Below, piece by piece: positions 23,801-35,800 of a stretch of 64,000 bases of DNA. Every line of letters starts with the position of its first letter. Position 1 is the first letter of the stretch. A program made the position numbers and the translations under genes. The stretch comes from Ashinkailepas kermadecensis (lineage: Eukaryota > Arthropoda > Thecostraca > Neolepadidae). The stretch is taken from NCBI GenBank assembly GCA_034440615.1, contig JAOTOM010004317.1:1-64000 (forward strand), given 5' to 3'. Below the pieces are notes generated by a model. It did not search any database, was not told where the DNA came from, and was given only the letters and a program-made list of their open reading frames with translations.

Positions 23801-26800
23801 TTTGAATTACGATCTCCAGATAATCACGAATTATGGTCACGATAATCACGAATAGAAGCGGCCGCTTCATGGATGACCAGAACAGTGGACATTGCTGACA
23901 GCCGCGAGGCCGAGGCCTAGCACAACCACACCGGCACGCATCCACCGCCGGGGCCCGGCCGCCGGCATGCCCGCCCACTGACCTTTGATGACCTGGCCGC
24001 CGGTGGGCAGGTGGTCGGCGCGCAGGTCGCCATCCGAGCCGGCGCCGTCCTCCGAGTCGGATCGGCCCGGACCGCAGGTGATGACCGAGCGGCGCGACCA
24101 CTGGCTCGTCGGCGGCGACGTGCGACCGCGGTACGGCGGCGGCGGCGAGCTGCGCCGGCCCAGGCTCATGTCGAGCGGCGCGTCCGGCGACACCTCGTCA
24201 CCGCCGGCGTCACTGAAGGCCGCCGAGTCCTGCCTGTAACGGGGGGTGCACCTCGTCACCGAGTCCTGCCTGTAACGGGGGGCACACCTCGTCACCGAGT
24301 CCTGCCTGTAACAGCGGGCACACCTCGTCACCGAGTCCCGCCTGTAACGGCGGGCACACCTCGTCACCGAGTCCTGCCTGTAACGGGGGGGGTGCACCTC
24401 GTCACCGAGTCCTGCCTGTAACGGGGGGGTGCACCTCGTCACCGAGTCCTGCCTGTAACGGGGGGTGCACCTCGTCACCGAGTCCTGCCTGTAACGGGGG
24501 GTGCACCTCGTCACCGAGTCCTGCCTGTAACGGGGGGTGCACCTCGTCACCGAGTCCTGCCTGTAACGGCGGGCACACCTCGTCACCGAGTCCTGCCTGT
24601 AACGGGGGGTGCACCTCGTCACCGAGTCCTGCCTGTAACAGCGGGCACACCTCGTCACCGAGTCCTGCCTGTAACGGCGGGCACACCTCGTCACCGAGTC
24701 CTGCCTGTAACGGGGGGTGCACCTCGTCACCGAATCCTGCCTGTAACGGTGGGCACACCTCGTCACCGAGTCCTGCCTGTAACGGGGGGCACCTCGTCAC
24801 GAGTCCTGCTGTAACAGGGGGCACACCTCGTCACCGAGTCCTGCCTGTAACGGGGGGCACACCTCGTCACCGAGTCCTGCCTGTAACGGCGGGCACACCT
24901 CGTCACCGAGTCCTGCCTGTAACGGGGGTGCACCTCGTCACCGAGTCCTGCCTGTAACAGCGGGCACACCTCGTCACCGAGTCCTACCTGTAACAGCGGG
25001 CACACCTCGTCACCGAGTCCTACCTGTAACAGCGGGCACACCTCGTCACCGAGTCCTGCCTGTAACGGGGGGCACACCTCGTCACCGAGTCCTGCCTGTA
25101 ACAGCGGGCACACCCCGTCACCGAGTCCTGCCTGTAACAGCGGGCACACCTCGTCATCGAGTCCTGCCTGTAACGGCGGGCACACCTCGTCGCCGAGTCC
25201 TGCCTGTAATGGCGGGCACACCTCGTCACCGTGACCGTGCCTCAGCGTACGGCCTGCTCGCAGCATTAGCAGAGCCTCCGCGTCCGTACAGGACACAACG
25301 ACAGAGAAAGACTAGAAAGCCCCGACAGACCTGAGCACGCCGTCGGTCCGAACACCACCTGAAAACACCGACACCACCTGAACATCCCCGACACCACCTG
25401 AACATCCCCGACACCACTTAAATATTCCCGGCACCACCTGAACATCGCCGAAACCACCTGAACACCGCCGACACCACCTGAATATCCCTGACACCACCTG
25501 AAAACCTCGACACCATCTGAACATCCCCAACACTACCTGGTCGCTGCGGCCTCATCTGAAAATACGGACACCGCCTCGACCTCAATGCCAGGATCTGTGT
25601 TCCCTAAAGCCACTACACGTGTTACTCAGAACCATCCTCTGGGCACACAAATCACCATGCGTGACCCGAAACAACCACCCGCGCCCTGAAGGCTTCATCT
25701 GCGCCTTCCGAAATTACCGCTTGCGCTCTACGAGGCCAACCACCATCTGTGAGCTCCCGAAGCCACCGTCCTCTATCAAAGCTACAGTCTGTGAGCTTCC
25801 ACAGCCGCCGTTCGCTCCCAAAGCCACCGTCTGTGAGCTTCCAAAGCCACCGTCCGCTCCCAAAGCTACAGTCTGTGAGCTTCCAAAGCCACCGTTCGCT
25901 CCCAAAGCCACCATCTGTGAGCTCCCAAAGCCACCGTTCTCTTTCGAAGCTACAGTCTGTGAGCTTCCAAAGCAGCCGTTCGCTCCCAAAGCCACCGTCC
26001 GCTCCCAAAGCTACAGTCCAGAAGCTGCCAGATACCAAGTCGGCTTCAACTCGACAATTCAGCCTGTTGCCTGTTCAAATCCTTAGGGCTCGGGGTGCAC
26101 CGATGCATCATGTGGCCGTAGCATTTGGCACGATAGTTCATTTATAAATGTCCAGAATCAGGTGAAAGGTGCTATTTTTTGTTCAAAAGGCTTCATTTTA
26201 GGGCATGAATGTTACGGTCTTGTGCTAGCTAGGTGCTTCAAGATCGTCAACATGAGGAGAATAAAATAGCAGCGAAAACCTTACCACTCAATCACTGATT
26301 ATTCCTTAGTATTCATGATCTATCAATCATGAATACTAATGTATAATCAGTGAGTGGGCATAAGAGGCATCAGAGAGAAGAACTCGGGAAAAATTCCGCC
26401 TTCTTAAGTACGGTAAATCTTTAGAGGAAAATTCAATTTCAATGGCTGCGCTCCGCTCACCGACTATTGCTACTACTGAATGAATCATTTGCGACTTTCT
26501 AATAGCATGTACGCGACATTTGTTACATCTAATCAGGTTTTCGTCCCGTTTTATCAGTGCGCGGTTCGCCAGTGACGGGTGCGACCCTGAACTGAAGACA
26601 GTGCTGGCTGGGTGTGCCCCTGGTAAACATGGCGTGCCTCTGGTAAACATGTACCTTACGCACGAGATTAGCGAGAAGTGATGACAACGTCACCGTGGTC
26701 ACGTGATTCCCAAGCAGAAACGGCTCCACTCGAAGCCGCGCTCACACCACGGAATGTTGGTGAATCTGGCCGCGATCGTCACGATTAGCTTCCTAATGTG

Positions 26801-29800
26801 TTGCTTTCGAATCCACTACTGGTGCATTCCTACGCATTAATGCCCCACAGTCCATCATCTTGTTGGTTGGGTATTGGTTTTACAACACGTCGACCGTTGA
26901 GTCATGTAGCGTCGCCAATCTCTCACGCCGATTGGTCGCGGGCGAAGAGTAGCGACAGGTGAGACTCGAACCCACAACCTTTCGATTGTGAGACGAGCAT
27001 CTTACCCCTAGACCACCATCTTAATTCCTGAATAACCTGCAGCACCCGACGCATCACCCACTGACCTCGGGTCGACATCGCTCCGTGCCCGGTGACCCCT
27101 GGTGCCACAAAGCCATTCCCGCACGCATCCACCGGAAACCCCTGGAAACCGGCCGAATCACTCGAAACGTCAGCCACCAACCACGTCCTAATCTCGCCAA
27201 CTAGTGCCGACTGGCTGACGGGGCTGTACAAAGTCAGCCGGCCGGGGCTCGACTCGCCGAGTCAAATTGGCCGTGCAGAATGGCGGCCACTTTAACGCCT
27301 CACTTCGTCCACCATCAGACTAGATTCGACGTCGTCCCGAGTAAAGGTCACCGACGACTGATGAGAGAACTTGGCGAGGCGCTGGCCACTGAACTCTCCA
27401 TCTTTGTCCTGATGCGGTTTCAGAGCAGACAGGCCCATCCCCACTGGGCACGCGCTACCGCGGCAGGTCGACCGACCTCCGTTCCGGAGATGCGCTGTGA
27501 GGACGACGCGCCTGATTCGCGCCGAGGCGAGCTCCCGGCGCCGACAACAATCACCACTGAGTGGATCTGCCATCAGTAAAACCACTACATCGTCGCCCAG
27601 GGCACGTGTTGCCAGACAGACACACGACACACTGATGCAAAACCCGCCCACAGGGTCGGTCGTCCAGCTACTTCATCTCGTCCCCGACGTGGGAATAACG
27701 GTGCAAAGACTGATGTCTTCGCATGTCTGATGTCTTCAAAGACTATGGCCACGTAGATCGGCAGGTCGGGATGGGGGACCAGCACCCCCACCATGTCGTG
27801 CCCAGGGGTACGCCGGACGACGGTCAGCAATTGACGATCGACGCCAGGCGATTTGAACCGCCGGGTCATATCAGGTCAGCGCAGGTCATGACTGGGCCTC
27901 CGAGTTGGATCATAGCTGAATCTGGGTAAATAGGCCAACCCGATACCGGCACCAGCACCAGGGTTGCGTAAGTTTGCGGAAGGAGAAGAATGCACGAGAC
28001 CCAGCAGTTGAGACAAGCGGTCGCCGCCGCTCAGTGATGAGCATACCTCCTGAGCCGGAGCTTGGACGCGGTGAGTGGGTCGCTTCGTCTGCTCTCGGCC
28101 CTCTCCAGCTTCCTCTGACGCGTGGGCAGATCTTTGGCGGGCGACCGGCGGTCCAGCGAGGGCGCGGGCGGGTGGGCCGAGCCGCCGCCACCGTCACCGC
28201 CGCCGCCGCCGCCCCCGCCCAGGGGACGCTGCGCCGCTTGGCGTCGTAACTCCTCTGAAACAGACCACGCCCACCGTCAGCCACGAGCCTGTGATGACAC
28301 GTCACGACACACGAGGCGGGTGAGGCACAGCGGTGACTCCGATACGTCACCCGCCGTCGTCGACCCCGTCCGCACCGCCCACGTCACATCGCGTGAAGAG
28401 AAATAAACAGCCGGGTACTGGCGGCCGGCCGCGAATTAAGTCATCTGTCAGTGGCGGCCGTCCGACCAGGCTGTCGGCGCCGGCGGCAATCAGAGCACCG
28501 ACGGAGCCACCGGAGCCGCCGCCGCCGCAGGTGTATTGACCGGCCACCGAGTCGCGTCGGTGATGATTAATCGCGCCTGAAGCGTCGCCACGGAAGCCCC
28601 GCACCTATTGTCACTCGAATCGATCCCACAACCGCCGGCCGGCCCGCGGCGTCGCGACCAGCCCAGCCGGCAGACCTGCAGAGATGACGGGCAGACCGCG
28701 GCCGGCAGACCTGCCCTGCAGTCTCCGTGTCGGAGACCGGTGCGACCCTGGAGTCTCCAGCAGGAACAGCTGCCGACAGACCGTCCCCGTGTTGGTGACC
28801 CGTGCGGCCCTGGAGTCACCGTGTTGGAGACCCGTGCGGCCCAGGAGTCCCCGTGTCGGTGACCGGTGCGGCGCTGGAGTCCCCAGTAGGTCTGGTGACC
28901 GGTGCGACCCTGGAGTCACCGTGTAGCAGGAACAGCTGCCGACAGACCGTCCCCGTGTTGGAGACCCGTGCGGCCCAGGAGTCCCCGTGTTGGAGACCCG
29001 GGGCCAGAGTCCCCGGTTGACCGGTGCGGCCGCTGGAGTCCCCGTGGCGGTGACCGGTGCGGCCCAGGAGTCCCCGTGTCGGTGACCGGTGCGGCGCTGG
29101 AGTCCCCAGTAGGAAACGCTGCCCGCCAGCTGGATGACATGGAAAGGGGAATTGGCCGCCCGCATTGCCAACGATGGATGATCAAGCGGTGTCAGGCCGC
29201 AGACGTAACCGTCCCGGCCAAGATCAGGAGTTGGAAGTTACATCGTTATTGAGCAACAAACATATCCCAGAAAAAATGCATCATTCTGAGCGGCACGCAT
29301 TCTTAGGAAGCTGCTAGCAAAGTTAGGCACGAGTTTCTGTAAGCATGCTTGCCATTTCAGCCTCAATGTCCACTTCGCACGCAGTACAGAAATGTTGCAA
29401 AAAAATCGAAGGCGCAATTGTTTAATCCAAGGCATAATTGTTCCATCACATGTTGCGCAAAAGCGTGGAAAATATATCATCTTATCCGGAATGCTTTGTT
29501 ATTAACAAGTTGAAACCCATGAATGAATGACCATGAACGATGACCATGAAACCTAGATGTATATGTCAACTTACAACTTTTCGGTATATTTGCCTACTAA
29601 CTTTCCATTGTCATGATTTACAAATCAGTAGCGGCATTGGAAATGATGAATTACGCAACGAACATACCTTCGAATAAAGCACTGATATTACCATTATAAA
29701 GTATTTCTTAATGTTTGGAAGTAAGGACAAATGGCTCACTATTCATTGCAATTAGTTGTAAGATTTGGTGTCTTGAAATACATAGAAAATACATAGAAGC

Positions 29801-32800
29801 ACGTGATTGTCCAGCAAAATCCAGCGGCGTTTCGTTGATACGAATAGAATGTGTTCCCAGGGATAGTTTCACCAAAATAATCCACATAAACATACACATT
29901 CACATATGCACATCATGAGCTTCAACAGGCCGCGAATGTCTGGGCGAAGCGCCCAAAAGCAAAAATAACGATCCTGGACAGACGAATTTCGCTCAGCAGG
30001 CCACGTGTGGGGACATCGCACGGGCCAGCTCGGGGTGAACCGTGCTGATTAACCAGGCGACGAACTTCGCTCAGCAGGCCACGTGTGGGAACACGCACGG
30101 ACTTAGCTCAGCAGGCCACCGTGCCGATCCTGGACAGACGAACTTCGCTCAGCAGGCCACGTGTGGGACAGACGAACTTCGCTCAGCAGGCCACGTGTGG
30201 GAACATCGCACGGGCCAAGCTCGGGGTGAACCGTGCTGATCTGAGTGTTGACGAAAGTGTGGTCCCATTACCGCGGATACTACCGATACAGGTACCGATA
30301 CTACCGATGCAGGTACCAATACTACCGATACGGGTACCAATACTACCGATACAGGTACCGATACTACCGATACAGGTACCAATACTACCGATACAGGTAC
30401 CAATACTACCGATACTACCGATGCAGGCACCAATACTACCGATGCAGGTACCAATACTACCGATACAGGTACCAATACTACCGATACAGGTACCAATACT
30501 ACCGATGCAGGTACCAATACTACCGATGCAGGTACCAATACTACCGATACAGGTACCGATACTACCGATACAGATACCGATACAGTGCAAAGGTATTGAT
30601 CAGTAGAGGTCCGGTACGGTTTGAATGCAAGATTTGAACGTTGTGTGGCAGCAATAGACATCCATATCGCCTAAAGACCCACACGTGGAGAGGGGCAAAC
30701 GCACAGCCTTTGCCAATGGGAAGTCACGAAGTCGATACCATAATAATGCATGCGATAATACAGCGGCTTGTGCCTGGGAGGAATACGGCTCACACCGGCA
30801 GCGTGTAGCCGTACGCGTGCTGGTAATGGAGGTTGTGCTGTGTTTGTCATTTGCATACATGAACATTTACCAGCTTGACATCCATATGTGCTTCGTTGCA
30901 AGCTCAGTAGCCATCACATGCATTACTGGTGTCTGCTTTCAGTGAAGCATGACGCCGCAATAATCTTATTCATATTTGTTCCGTGGAAAAGTTGGTTTCC
31001 TTTTCATTGGTGTTTGTAGTGTTCCGAAATGGAAATAGGTACGTTATTTAGAAAGCCATTTTTGTTCTATTTGGTAATTATCAGAGAGAACCGAGTTGTC
31101 ATGCACCTTTACATGTGGAACGTTCAGACATTGGAATCTGGCATCAGACAGAAAAAAAAACTGATAAATCCACGGGCTTCAACATATTTCATACAAAACA
31201 AGCTGGCACCGTGTCACTCTCAAACAGGACGATTCAACAGTCCAGCAAGGAAAAGGAGACGACAGTCTTCTGGATTACAAAGTCCAGGACAATGCCGTTT
31301 TCTCCCGCCGTGTGTGGATCTGCGCTCCAGTGAAGTGGCTCCATCCCCTGGCCGGACGGCCTCTCCGGCGCCTGGGTCGGTGGGGCAGGCCTTGGAACGG
31401 TCACGCGAGTCGTGGCCGTAGTCGTGGCCGAGAGCGCTCGGCTGTACACATCACACGGCCGGAGAAGTTCCGGCCGCGTGCGCCGCAAACGCCGCCGGCT
31501 CCGGCCGACCGTCCGACTCTCCTGCTCGGCGAAGAGAATCTCCAGCGAGGAGATTCTCTTGGCGCGACTTCGCGGCGAGACATGGCGACGCAGGACGACC
31601 GGCGGCGGTGCCCGGTCGCGCACGGCGCGCCCTGGAACCCGCCTGGGGCGGCTGCGGCTGCGCGATCGCGCTGCTGGGCGGCTGCGGACGACCCTGGGCG
31701 GCTCGCGGGCGACTGTGGGCCGAGCGAAACGAAACGCTCGACAAGTTCCGGACCACCGGTCCAATGCCTGGCGTTGGAAGAACGCGGAACAGGTGGCGGC
31801 GAGCTGGATTGTCGCTGCGCTCGCGGAGCGCATACTGCTGTGGTGCCCACCGGTCGACACGCACGCAAAATCGCTCCTTGGTTTCCTCGTGGCATTCCGC
31901 TCCAACTGCAATCGTGTGGTAAAACGACCAATACATTGGTTTTGTATATAATGCGTAATCCAGACTTTCGACAAGTCAGTCAAGGTCAAGCCAGTTCCAA
32001 TTTAGCGCGGAAATGACAGGCAACAATCGACTCTTTGTATGTACCAGCGTGGTAAGTTTTCGAGGCTCTCTCTCACACCCATCCCAAATCTCAGAGTGAC
32101 TTCCATGGTATATTCGCAGGTCACGCCTGCCTTCTGAAAGTGGAAGACTTCTCGACTTCTCCTCTGTGTGCTGTTCTTTTCCATCTGCATACGCATCCGT
32201 CGACGAGGCAGCGTTCACATCACCATATTTCGAATTATCCAGCTTCTTCCGAAGCCCAGCCTCCCCCTTCCACCCATGCTCTGCCAGCCCCACCAACAGA
32301 TGAAACTCCATGGCACAACGTCCACATCACCGTTGTTTACGTGACAACGCTATCGTCGCGTGTTTTCTTTACGGGACAACGCCCATGCGCCGGCCGGAAG
32401 AAGTGGTGCCACAACAGACTAAGCAACGATCACCAGCCGGCGCTGGCGGGGGTGTAGCGCTGCTATCCACAACATCCACCATCACGCCATCGCCAACGGA
32501 ACGCCCGTGACAAAACGCGATGCAGCGCCACGACTTTCCTTCCGTGCGGGGGCCATTACGCCCCGTCAAGGCGCTTACACACACCATCCCAGCATAAATA
32601 AGGCGGGCGCTGGACGCAGCCCGCCGACGGCGCAGCGCGAGAGGCGGCGGCCGGTCGGCCGGCCCACCAGCGTCTCATTAGGGCGGCCGGGGTTCAGCGC
32701 CCCCTCCACACGGGCCGGCAGTAAACAGGGCCGCGCCGACCACGCGGCGGAACCTTGCCGCGGGCGGCGCCGGCAGCGCTGCTCGGCGCGCAGGTACCGC

Positions 32801-35800
32801 TGAATTACAGGTGTCCGCCGGCCGGCGTGCGATCGCATTGTGCACCGCGACCGCCGTCAGCCCTGCCGCGAGACCGGCAAACAAAAACGGCGGCGCGGCA
32901 GCGTGGCGGCGACGGCGGCGGCGGGGCCCATGCGTGGACGCCCAGATCTCGGCCGGAGAAGGGCCGCTACGGCACCCCCTCCTCTCTCTAATGACGCTCA
33001 TGATCGCGGCTAATTTTGGGGGAGTTTCGGGGCGCAGGGCCAGGCCGGATGCGTGTCCCATTCAGCGGGGTCGAGCGGCGTCTTTGAGCCTGCACCGGAC
33101 AACCGGGATTAACGGCAATTTCACGTTTTACTGGATGTGTGAATGGGGCGCGCGGCTGCTTTTGTGCGCTTGTCCGCCACCGAGCCAATTTAGCGACACG
33201 ACTGAACGACGAAGGCTGTACACAACCGAAAATGAATAATACGCACGGCGGCGCCAGTGGGCGCCACCAGCCCGACTGACGGCGGAGCGGCTTCAGGTGG
33301 CCCGGCCCGCCTCTCTGCGGCTCAGTCTGGCCGGGCCGTAGAATAGGTAGGTGCCGCCAGGATGCCGACCAACCGTCAGCTGCCGTCACCTTAGACGGCA
33401 TAAGCAAACCACCTGGTGTCTCCGGCAATCCGACGGACAGCTCCACAGACAACTCCACAGACAACTCCACAGACAGCTCCACAGATAGCTCCACAGATAG
33501 CTCCACAAACGACTCCACAGACAGCTTGTAGATCTGGACAGGCCCTACAGAGCAGGACCCAGAAACCACAGACTACCTTGCATCGCCGGTCCTACAGAGC
33601 ATGACAGACCCCCATATTGCCGAAACTCGAAACCAGAGAACGCCCCACAGACACTGCCTACTCCACATTGCGTAGTGGAGCGGCTGTGGTCCCGAACAGC
33701 CGGCCTTATAGGCCAGAGAGCGCCCTACAGACCACAGCCGGCCCTATAGGTCAGAGATCGCCCTACAGCCAACGGCCGGCCCTATAGACAAGGACACGAC
33801 AAGCAGAAGGCAGCTGCCCATCGACCTTGGGACTCCCTCACCTCCTCTAACTTTTTCGGTATATGGAAAGGCACATTGAAAATGCATACTTCAGACAGCT
33901 ATTATGTATTAACGGAACTTATCAACAAGGATTCAAGGGTTAGCATATACAACTTCGAAGTATTTCCCCGGTATGTCCCCTCACCTGGGCCGTTAAATTA
34001 TATGTAGACCATTCAAATAGCAAGGGATCATATCTGATTGCGTAGTAGCTTCGTCGCTTCAAATTGAATGCGCACTGTAGAGGCAAAGAATTTGCCCCAT
34101 CTGCCCGTGACAATTTCGGAATTTCGTTCGATATCATTTGACTTCCGACAGTTGGTCGGTTGGTTAGTTGGGAATTAAGGACGCATCTACTGCATCGGTC
34201 ACAAAACGCCAAATCGACAGTTGGTTGTTGCTATGATACCAGCCCTCGAAGTTAGTGTTGACCACACGAATTCGCGCAGCACGGGGGCTATTGTGGTGCT
34301 CATGTTGTGTGTGTTTGTGAAGTGGACGCCTGATGTCTAGAGCATAATCTATACTAGGTTATGGGAGGGGCTCAACTGAACATCGAAAGGGCAAAGACAG
34401 AGATATGCTCCCATGCCCGTGCTCCTGAAAACCCATGCTCCTGAAAACGTCCTTAAGAGAAAATTATTCCTTCGGCTTCACAAGCCATAGCTTCCCTACA
34501 TTGGCTTTGGCTTTTGTCATTTTCAACTACCGGCTTCAGCTTCCGTTTGTACAGTTATTTTATCGGTCGGCTTGGGCTTGGGCGTGGGCTTCGAGCGATT
34601 TTCAACTGCTGGCTGTGGCTTCGGCTCGTGTATGGTCTAAGTGCTTCTAAACAACACGCATCTAAACTAAACAATCCGTCAATCTTGGGGCGCGAACTGT
34701 GGTCGGTTCCGAATGAGACGCCCGAAGTTGCTCCGTCTGTGACAGACCCGGGCACGGCTAAGTACACTGTATTGAGCACTGCTTCAGTGGAACTGCACGA
34801 CGCAGCTACGGCTGCTTAATGGATGCCGAGATCGGCCAGGACGTCGATCCCAGGTGTGCAGCTGCTCTGTGGACAGACCCCGTGAAACAGGAGGGTTAGA
34901 CAGATCAGGAGATCAGGACTGTGCCCTTGCAACCTGCCCCTTGAGCGCGACGCATTGCCAAGGACTACGCAGCCCGCAGCATTGCCTACCTCAGTCGCAC
35001 AACTGAGGTACTCTCAGCCGCCGTCTCACTACGTTTCGGCAGGATGGTGGCCGAAAAGGAATGGGACTACCACATAACATCTCATCACCGTGCTTCAAGA
35101 CAGGCAGAGGAGCCACCTGCGGAAACAGGATGTGCCATTTTGGCACATCGGCATTAAAACACAATCTCATTCCGCCGAACTTGGAAGTAATCTGGCCGAA
35201 ATCGGACAAATCGGCCGAATGGAGTGAACGTATCCGACCAGGTGCACTTTGACGAATTGTCGACTAAACATGGGTGTCACGCCGTGTCACTTCATCTTTT
35301 GTTCCAGCCCTTCCGCCCAGCTTACGCCGTATACAGCTGTTCAGCCCGACACCCTCCATCGGACTGACTGGTCAAGCAGTCAACCGGCCTTGCGACGCGC
35401 AGGTCACATGGCATAACCATATAGCGCGTATCCGGAGCCTGGCTCGCAGCCCCTCAGTCGGAGCCGGCTGGATTTCAACCAACTGAGCTCCATCATGAAG
35501 CATTTTCTTCGAGAGAAAAAAACATGCAGACTTCAAAGAAAATGTTTCAGCCTAAACTCTTAAAGCCAAAAGTTAAAGATCAGGTCGCATCTGAACGCAT
35601 TAATCCGGACTTGAAACGCTGTGCATAAACAAAAACATTAATGTTTCAAGCGTATGCTGGTCGTTTGGACCTGGCCGGCCCCTCATATGAACGTGCGCCG
35701 TATGCAGACGGGGAGAAGATTCGCTGGGGCACCGACCTCGCTCGTGAATGTCCATCACATGCGATAACGGGTACTTATGTCCAAGGGACTCGGCGATGGC

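Noticed and set aside
24234..25232. CRISPR-like array
   Set aside because: Units of 36 bp follow one another without unique spacers, and the context is a eukaryotic intron.
28047..28075. GCG|GTGAGT donor on the plus strand inside VGLL4 exon 2
   Set aside because: The minus-strand exon has phase-consistent splice sites and neighbours; the plus-strand reading has no partner exon.
31234..32016. Open frames of 234 (plus) and 251 (minus) codons
   Set aside because: Both strands are open because of GC-rich composition; no motif, start context or splice support was seen.
35230..35285. TTGACGAATTGTCGAC..CACGCC as another SINE-tail copy
   Set aside because: The similarity is too short and there is no target-site duplication.
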